Below are positions 60,339 through 64,000 of a stretch of DNA of 64,000 nt, in pieces. The stretch is from positions 1 through 64,000 of the forward strand of contig CAZWUJ010000016.1 of assembly GCA_964636705.1 (NCBI GenBank), read 5' to 3'. Both the position numbers and the translations under genes were made by a program. Below the pieces are notes generated by a model. The model did no database searches and was not told where the DNA came from. It saw only the letters and a list, made by a program, of their open reading frames with translations. Origin of the DNA: VXRJ01 sp964636705. Lineage in GTDB: Bacteria; Acidobacteriota; Vicinamibacteria; Vicinamibacterales; UBA8438. Every line of letters begins with the position of its first letter. Position 1 is the stretch's first letter.

Positions 60339-61904
60339 TCACCGCGACCGCCTGGCGATCACGCCGTGCGCCGCCCCCGCCACCGCCTCCACCCCGCGCG
60401 CCGCGTCCAGCCGGGTCCACGACTCCGGCGGCGTAACGCGCCGCATCTGCTGCGCCGCGACATCCGCGGTCGCGTCCGACGCATCGCCGCGGCGTCCGGC
60501 GAGGCGATCTGGCAGCGTCTGGAACGGCGCGTCGAGCCAGAGGCCGGTGAACGGCGCGCCGGCTTCGCGCGCCGCCTCTTCCATGGCGCCACGCCAGTAC
60601 GGATCGGGCCAGACGGCGTCGACGATCACCGCATGCCCGGCGTCGACCACCGCTCGGGCCCGTTCGACCAGCGCCTCGTAGACGCGCCGGTTCGCTTCCG
60701 CCGTGTAGCCCTCCGGTCCGAGCGGTGTCTCCGGCGCGACGCCGAACCGGCGCTTGCGTTCGACGTCGCTTCTCAGGACGACGGCGCCGGGCGCGGGACC
60801 CGCCGGCGGCGCGAGCCGCCGCGCGAGCGTCGTCTTGCCGCTCCCGGAGATGCCGCCGATCGCCACGACGCGCGGCACGCCGGGCTCCATGGCGGCCAGC
60901 GCGAGATCGACGTAAGACCGCGCATCGTCCCGCAATGCCTCCGCGTTGGCGGCGTCCGTCTGCAGCGTTGCCGCCGTCACGCAGATCTTGGCCCGCACGG
61001 CGGCGCGGACGGACAAGAAGAGCGGCAGCAACGCGAGGCCGTCGATGTCGCCGGTCCGTTCGAGGTAGCGATTCAGCACAACGTTCGCATGCCCGCCGAG
61101 GTTGCGGTCCAGCAGGTCCATCATCAGGAACGCGGCGTCGTACCACGTGTCGATGCAGGAGAACGCATCGTCGAACTCGATGCAGTCGAAGATGGTCGTC
61201 TCGCCATCCACCAGACAGACGTTGCGCAGGTGCAGGTCGCCGTGGCAGTGGCGGACGAAACCCCCTGCGCGGCGCGCATCGACCCGGGCCGCGAGGCGTT
61301 CCAGCAGCGCGAGGCTCCCCTCCGCCAGCCGCGCGCACGCTGCACCGTCGAGCGCGCTGGCGCCGTACGTCGCGAGGCCATCACGGTTGCCTTCGATCAC
61401 CCGGCACATTGCCTCGGCGCCTCCCTGATCGCGCCGGGGCTGAGCCACCTCGTGCAAGCCGGCCATCGCGTCGGCGAGCGGCGGCATCAGTCCCGGATCG
61501 AGCGCGCCCCTGTCGGCCATCCGGTCGAATTGGGTCGACGCATCGAATCGTCGCATCTCGAGCAGGTAGTCGACGGCGGGCCCACCATGTCCGCCGATGC
61601 GGAACCGGCCGTCGGCGTTCCGGCGGACGGCGTGGACGGCGCGGTAGATGGACGGAGCGGTGCGCCGGTTCAGACGCAGCTCTTCCAGGAGGTAGTGGCG
61701 GCGGCGTGCCGCCGTCGAGTAGTCGAGGTAGTCATAGCGCACGGCCCGCTTCAGCTTCCAGGCGCGCGATCCGGCGAGAAAGACCACGGAGGCGTGGGTT
61801 TCGACCCTCTCGACCGTTCCGGCGGCGCCGAGTCCGTCCGCCGCCGGCGACGAAAGCCAGGCAATCAGGGCGCGCTGGGACGCCGGACCGGTTTCCGAGT
61901 GCAT
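60339..61904 (-). CDS. fusion of aminoglycoside-phosphotransferase-like kinase and P-loop ATPase domains
   Basis: The protein is 521 aa. The APH-like N-terminal half (about 1-335) includes THASVVFLAGSRAWKLKRAVRYDYLDYST, catalytic HGDLHLRNVCLVDGETTIFDCIEF (221-245) with the Brenner Asp. The C-terminal half has Walker A GISGSGKTTLARRL (351-364), VLRSDVERKRRFG and VYEALVERARAVVDAGHAVIVDAVW, as in shikimate-kinase/Zeta-like P-loop kinases. This bifunctional arrangement is known in many bacteria; the substrate is unknown and it should not be read as antibiotic resistance. It is cytoplasmic. The terminal codons run next to repeat array D. Confidence 0.85.
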   Translation of the reverse strand: MHSETGPASQRALIAWLSSPAADGLGAAGTVERVETHASVVFLAGSRAWKLKRAVRYDYLDYSTAARRRHYLLEELRLNRRTAPSIYRAVHAVRRNADGRFRIGGHGGPAVDYLLEMRRFDASTQFDRMADRGALDPGLMPPLADAMAGLHEVAQPRRDQGGAEAMCRVIEGNRDGLATYGASALDGAACARLAEGSLALLERLAARVDARRAGGFVRHCHGDLHLRNVCLVDGETTIFDCIEFDDAFSCIDTWYDAAFLMMDLLDRNLGGHANVVLNRYLERTGDIDGLALLPLFLSVRAAVRAKICVTAATLQTDAANAEALRDDARSYVDLALAAMEPGVPRVVAIGGISGSGKTTLARRLAPPAGPAPGAVVLRSDVERKRRFGVAPETPLGPEGYTAEANRRVYEALVERARAVVDAGHAVIVDAVWPDPYWRGAMEEAAREAGAPFTGLWLDAPFQTLPDRLAGRRGDASDATADVAAQQMRRVTPPESWTRLDAARGVEAVAGAAHGVIARRSR

Positions 61905-62009
61905 TCTGTGGTTCCGGCGGAGAGCGCGGGATTGCGTTGTCGGAACAGGAGTCTAACGTTTCGGGGCCGCGTCGGGAGGGCGCCCCCGCTCGCGTGGCCG
62001 CAGAATCAT

Positions 62010-62038
62010 TTGACTGGCCTTCCTACTTGGTGTACTAA
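62010..62038 (+). promoter_or_regulatory. possible promoter of the signature-family gene at 62083
   Basis: TTGACT (62010-62015) matches -35 at 5/6. After a 17-base spacer, TACTAA (62033-62038) matches -10 only at 3/6. GGAAGGAGGAGG precedes the start codon and is a strong ribosome-binding site. Confidence 0.3.
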
Positions 62039-62082
62039 CGGTCAGATCACAGGTTACTGGTGCGGGAAGGAGGAGGTCTACC

Positions 62083-63228
62083 ATGAGGCGACGTCTACTG
62101 TCGTTCGGTGTGGCGACTATGCTTGCCATCGCGTTCGGACTGGTCCAGGTGGCCGAGGTGCCGGTCGGCGGACAGACTGATACGACCGTGTGGGGGCACC
62201 CCAACCTCGAGGGCATCTGGCTCGACGTGTACGACACCCCGCTCCAGCGCAACCCGGAGCTTGGTGACAGGGAGTTTGCCACCGATGAAGAGCGGCAGGC
62301 TCGCGATCAGGCTCGGATGATCAACCCTGGGCGCGACGAGCGTTCGAACGCCGCGGCCCGAGACGTGGCCGGCGCCTACAACGCCGTCTATACCTCCGCG
62401 AAGCCGGCCGGACCCCGCACCTCGCTGGTGGTCGATCCGCCTAACGGACGGATTCCGCCGCTGACGGCCGAGGCGGAGCAACTGAACGAGGTCCAGCGCG
62501 AGTGGCGTCTCATGCTGCTGCAGAACACCGAGACCTGCGAGAGGAGTGCTCCCGGCTGCCGGGGCGGAACCTACGGACCGCCGTCGCCGCGCCGCTTCGA
62601 CGTGACACCGTTCTACAACACGTCGCGGATGAATCGGCACGACGGCCCTGAGGATCAGAGCCTGGGTGATCGGTGCATGCGGGGGACGACCCCGGACACC
62701 CGCGGACACCGCCGGATCGTGCAGGGCGAGGACTCGATTGCAATCGCCTACGACACCGGGCAGGGCCAGGGATACCAGCGCATCGTCAATATGGGCGGCG
62801 AGCATCCACCGAGCCATGTTCGGCTGCGGCACGGCGACTCCCGCGGCCGCTGGGAGGGTGACACCCTCGTCATCGAGACGACGAACTTCTCGCCCAAGCA
62901 CCCCTTCCAGGGTTCGACCGAGAAACTCAAGATGACCGAACGGTACACGCGGGTGGATGCCGACACGCTCACCTACGAGGTGACGCTTGAGGACCCGAAC
63001 GTGTGGACCGCTCCCTGGACCATGTTGCAGGAGATGAGGCGGCAGAGCGATGAGCAGAATCGGATCTACTACGAGCCGCGCTGCCACGAAGGAAACTACG
63101 GCCTTCCGGCCCTGCTGATTGGGGCAAGGCTGGACGAGCAGCGGTTCAAGGACGGGGCGGGGCCGGATCCTTTCTCGCTCGACACCGCGACGTGCGTCAC
63201 CGGACTGGCTGACGACGAGGGGCTGTGA
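62083..63228 (+). CDS. secreted protein of the GDSRGRWEGDTL signature family
   Basis: The protein is 381 aa with a signal peptide (LLSFGVATMLAIAFGLVQVAEVPVGGQ). It has TVWGHPNLEGIWLDVYDTPLQR at the start, SLVVDPPNGRIPPLTAEAEQL in the middle, HGDSRGRWEGDTLVIETTNFS around 247-268, and CHEGNYGLPALLIGARL at the end, paralleling the protein at 6449. A middle insertion (ERSAPGCRGGTYGPPSPRRFD) has extra cysteines. The family function is unknown. The TGA is two bases before the next gene of the same family, so this is a tandem pair. Confidence 0.75.
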   Translation: MRRRLLSFGVATMLAIAFGLVQVAEVPVGGQTDTTVWGHPNLEGIWLDVYDTPLQRNPELGDREFATDEERQARDQARMINPGRDERSNAAARDVAGAYNAVYTSAKPAGPRTSLVVDPPNGRIPPLTAEAEQLNEVQREWRLMLLQNTETCERSAPGCRGGTYGPPSPRRFDVTPFYNTSRMNRHDGPEDQSLGDRCMRGTTPDTRGHRRIVQGEDSIAIAYDTGQGQGYQRIVNMGGEHPPSHVRLRHGDSRGRWEGDTLVIETTNFSPKHPFQGSTEKLKMTERYTRVDADTLTYEVTLEDPNVWTAPWTMLQEMRRQSDEQNRIYYEPRCHEGNYGLPALLIGARLDEQRFKDGAGPDPFSLDTATCVTGLADDEGL

Positions 63229-63230
63229 TC

Positions 63231-64000
63231 ATGGCGGGAAAGCTCAACCGTTCGACGATTCTCACGGCGCTGGGTTCCGCCGTAGTCGGCGCCGCGGTCG
63301 CCGTCATGCTGACCGGCGCGGCCACGTCGGCTCAGCCTCCGACCTCCGATCGGCCGGCGGAGACGCCGGATGGCCGGCCGAACTTCAACGGCGTCTGGCA
63401 GGCGCTGAACGAGGCGCATTGGGATCTTGAGGCGCACGAGGCGCTTCCGGCCTGGGTGACCCAGGAGGGCGTGTACCCGTACGACTACGCCAGGGTGCCG
63501 GCGGCGGCGGTCGTCGCGCTCGGCGCGGCGGCCGGGGTGCCGGGCTCGATGGGCGTCGTCGGGGGCGACGGGACGATCCCGTATACGCCGGAGGCGCGGG
63601 CCATCAAGCAGGAAAACCGGGAGAACTGGATCGACCGCGACCCTGAGCTCAAGTGCTATCTGCCGGGCATCCCCCGCGCCATGTACATGCCCTATCCGTT
63701 TCAGATCGCGCAGAGCACGAACAAGATCCACATGACGTACGCGTTCACGAACGCCGGGCGGGTCATCCATCTGGACGAGGTGGCGCGCCCACCCGACTAC
63801 ACGTACATGGGACATTCGGTCGGCCGCTGGGAAGGCGACACGCTGGTCGTCACCGTGGACTACTTCAACGGGAGGAACTGGCTGGACCGGGCCGGCAACC
63901 ATCACAGCGAAGCGCTCACGCTCGAAGAGCGCTACACACCGCTGTCGCCGGACGCGATCTGGTACGAGGTGACGCTGACCGACCCGAATACGTACACGGA
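63231..64000 (+). CDS. secreted signature-family protein, truncated by window end
   Basis: At least 256 aa are visible from the ATG at 63231. The leader is STILTALGSAVVGAAVAVMLTGAATSAQ; the mature part starts TPDGRPNFNGVWQALNEAHWD and contains YMGHSVGRWEGDTLVVTVDYFNGRNWLDRAGNHHSE with DPNTYT near the window end. The GRWEGDTLVV core is conserved but the preceding GDSR is replaced by GHSV, so this is a divergent branch of the family. It follows the previous gene by two bases and is surely co-transcribed. Confidence 0.72.
   Translation, partial: MAGKLNRSTILTALGSAVVGAAVAVMLTGAATSAQPPTSDRPAETPDGRPNFNGVWQALNEAHWDLEAHEALPAWVTQEGVYPYDYARVPAAAVVALGAAAGVPGSMGVVGGDGTIPYTPEARAIKQENRENWIDRDPELKCYLPGIPRAMYMPYPFQIAQSTNKIHMTYAFTNAGRVIHLDEVARPPDYTYMGHSVGRWEGDTLVVTVDYFNGRNWLDRAGNHHSEALTLEERYTPLSPDAIWYEVTLTDPNTYT

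Noticed and set aside
60339..61904. Aminoglycoside resistance gene
   Set aside because: The APH-like half is fused to a P-loop kinase, an architecture found widely in non-resistance housekeeping or unknown proteins.

Overview
The window is 64 kb of high-GC DNA (roughly two thirds G+C by eye) with dense genes, frequent ATGA/GTGA start-stop overlaps and no visible phage or transposase genes. The protein repertoire suggests an Acidobacteriota genome, most likely of the Vicinamibacteria type. It includes an ADOP-type permease, TonB receptors with an N-terminal carboxypeptidase-regulatory domain, CRTAC1/ASPIC-UnbV proteins, secreted PQQ beta-propellers, and three members of a secreted family carrying the GDSRGRWEGDTLVVET signature. 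The taxonomic call is inference from gene content; no 16S rRNA gene is present. One tRNA gene, tRNA-Glu(UUC), is seen.

Layout. 1-5.9 kb: the 3' end of a Dcp-type peptidase, then a probable operon of Gfo/Idh/MocA oxidoreductase, GMC oxidoreductase, two VOC proteins, a lectin-like secreted protein and an Asp/Glu-racemase-like protein. 5.9-10.5 kb: a YbjQ-family protein and three secreted proteins (signature family, PQQ propeller, serine hydrolase). 10.5-16.98 kb: EVE protein, an SUMF1-like lipoprotein coupled to an RnfD/NqrB-like membrane protein with a Cys-rich Sel1-like tail, an NHL-propeller lipoprotein, a VOC protein and an alpha/beta hydrolase. 16.98-19.8 kb: an unusual double cyclic-nucleotide-binding/PlsC acyltransferase and a MntA/HepT toxin-antitoxin pair. 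19.9-29.1 kb: a four-gene operon (VWFA protein, membrane pentaheme cytochrome with TPRs, CRTAC1 protein, 1184-aa TPR/FG-GAP/UnbV protein). 29.1-36.9 kb: a lower-GC small gene, a universal stress protein, a TonB receptor, a fatty-acid desaturase and a second TonB receptor. 37-42.5 kb: two tandem squalene/phytoene synthases, an S33 peptidase and a two-gene ABC exporter. 42.6-44.55 kb: a cupin gene followed by gene debris. 44.56-53.6 kb: ADOP permease, aminotransferase, a MazF-type toxin-antitoxin pair, an outer-membrane barrel protein, a PQQ dehydrogenase, a chimeric metallo-beta-lactamase/membrane gene and a DUF983 protein. 53.9-60.2 kb: a six-gene MoxR/DUF58/VWA operon whose order matches mxaRSACKL. 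60.3-64 kb: an APH/P-loop kinase fusion and two more signature-family proteins, the last cut by the window edge.

The most notable features are a dispersed hairpin repeat family in four arrays, one of them inside a coding sequence with an exact 33-bp (11-codon) period; a debris locus holding an exact 147-bp inverted copy of the 3' end of a TonB receptor gene lying 10 kb away; the cNMP-binding/acyltransferase fusion, which shares a CATG with the start codon of its divergent neighbour; the VWFA-pentaheme-CRTAC1 operon; and the mxa-like operon. No gene-free stretch longer than 300 bases exists. The longest, 33617-33906, holds hairpin repeats and two strong palindromes.
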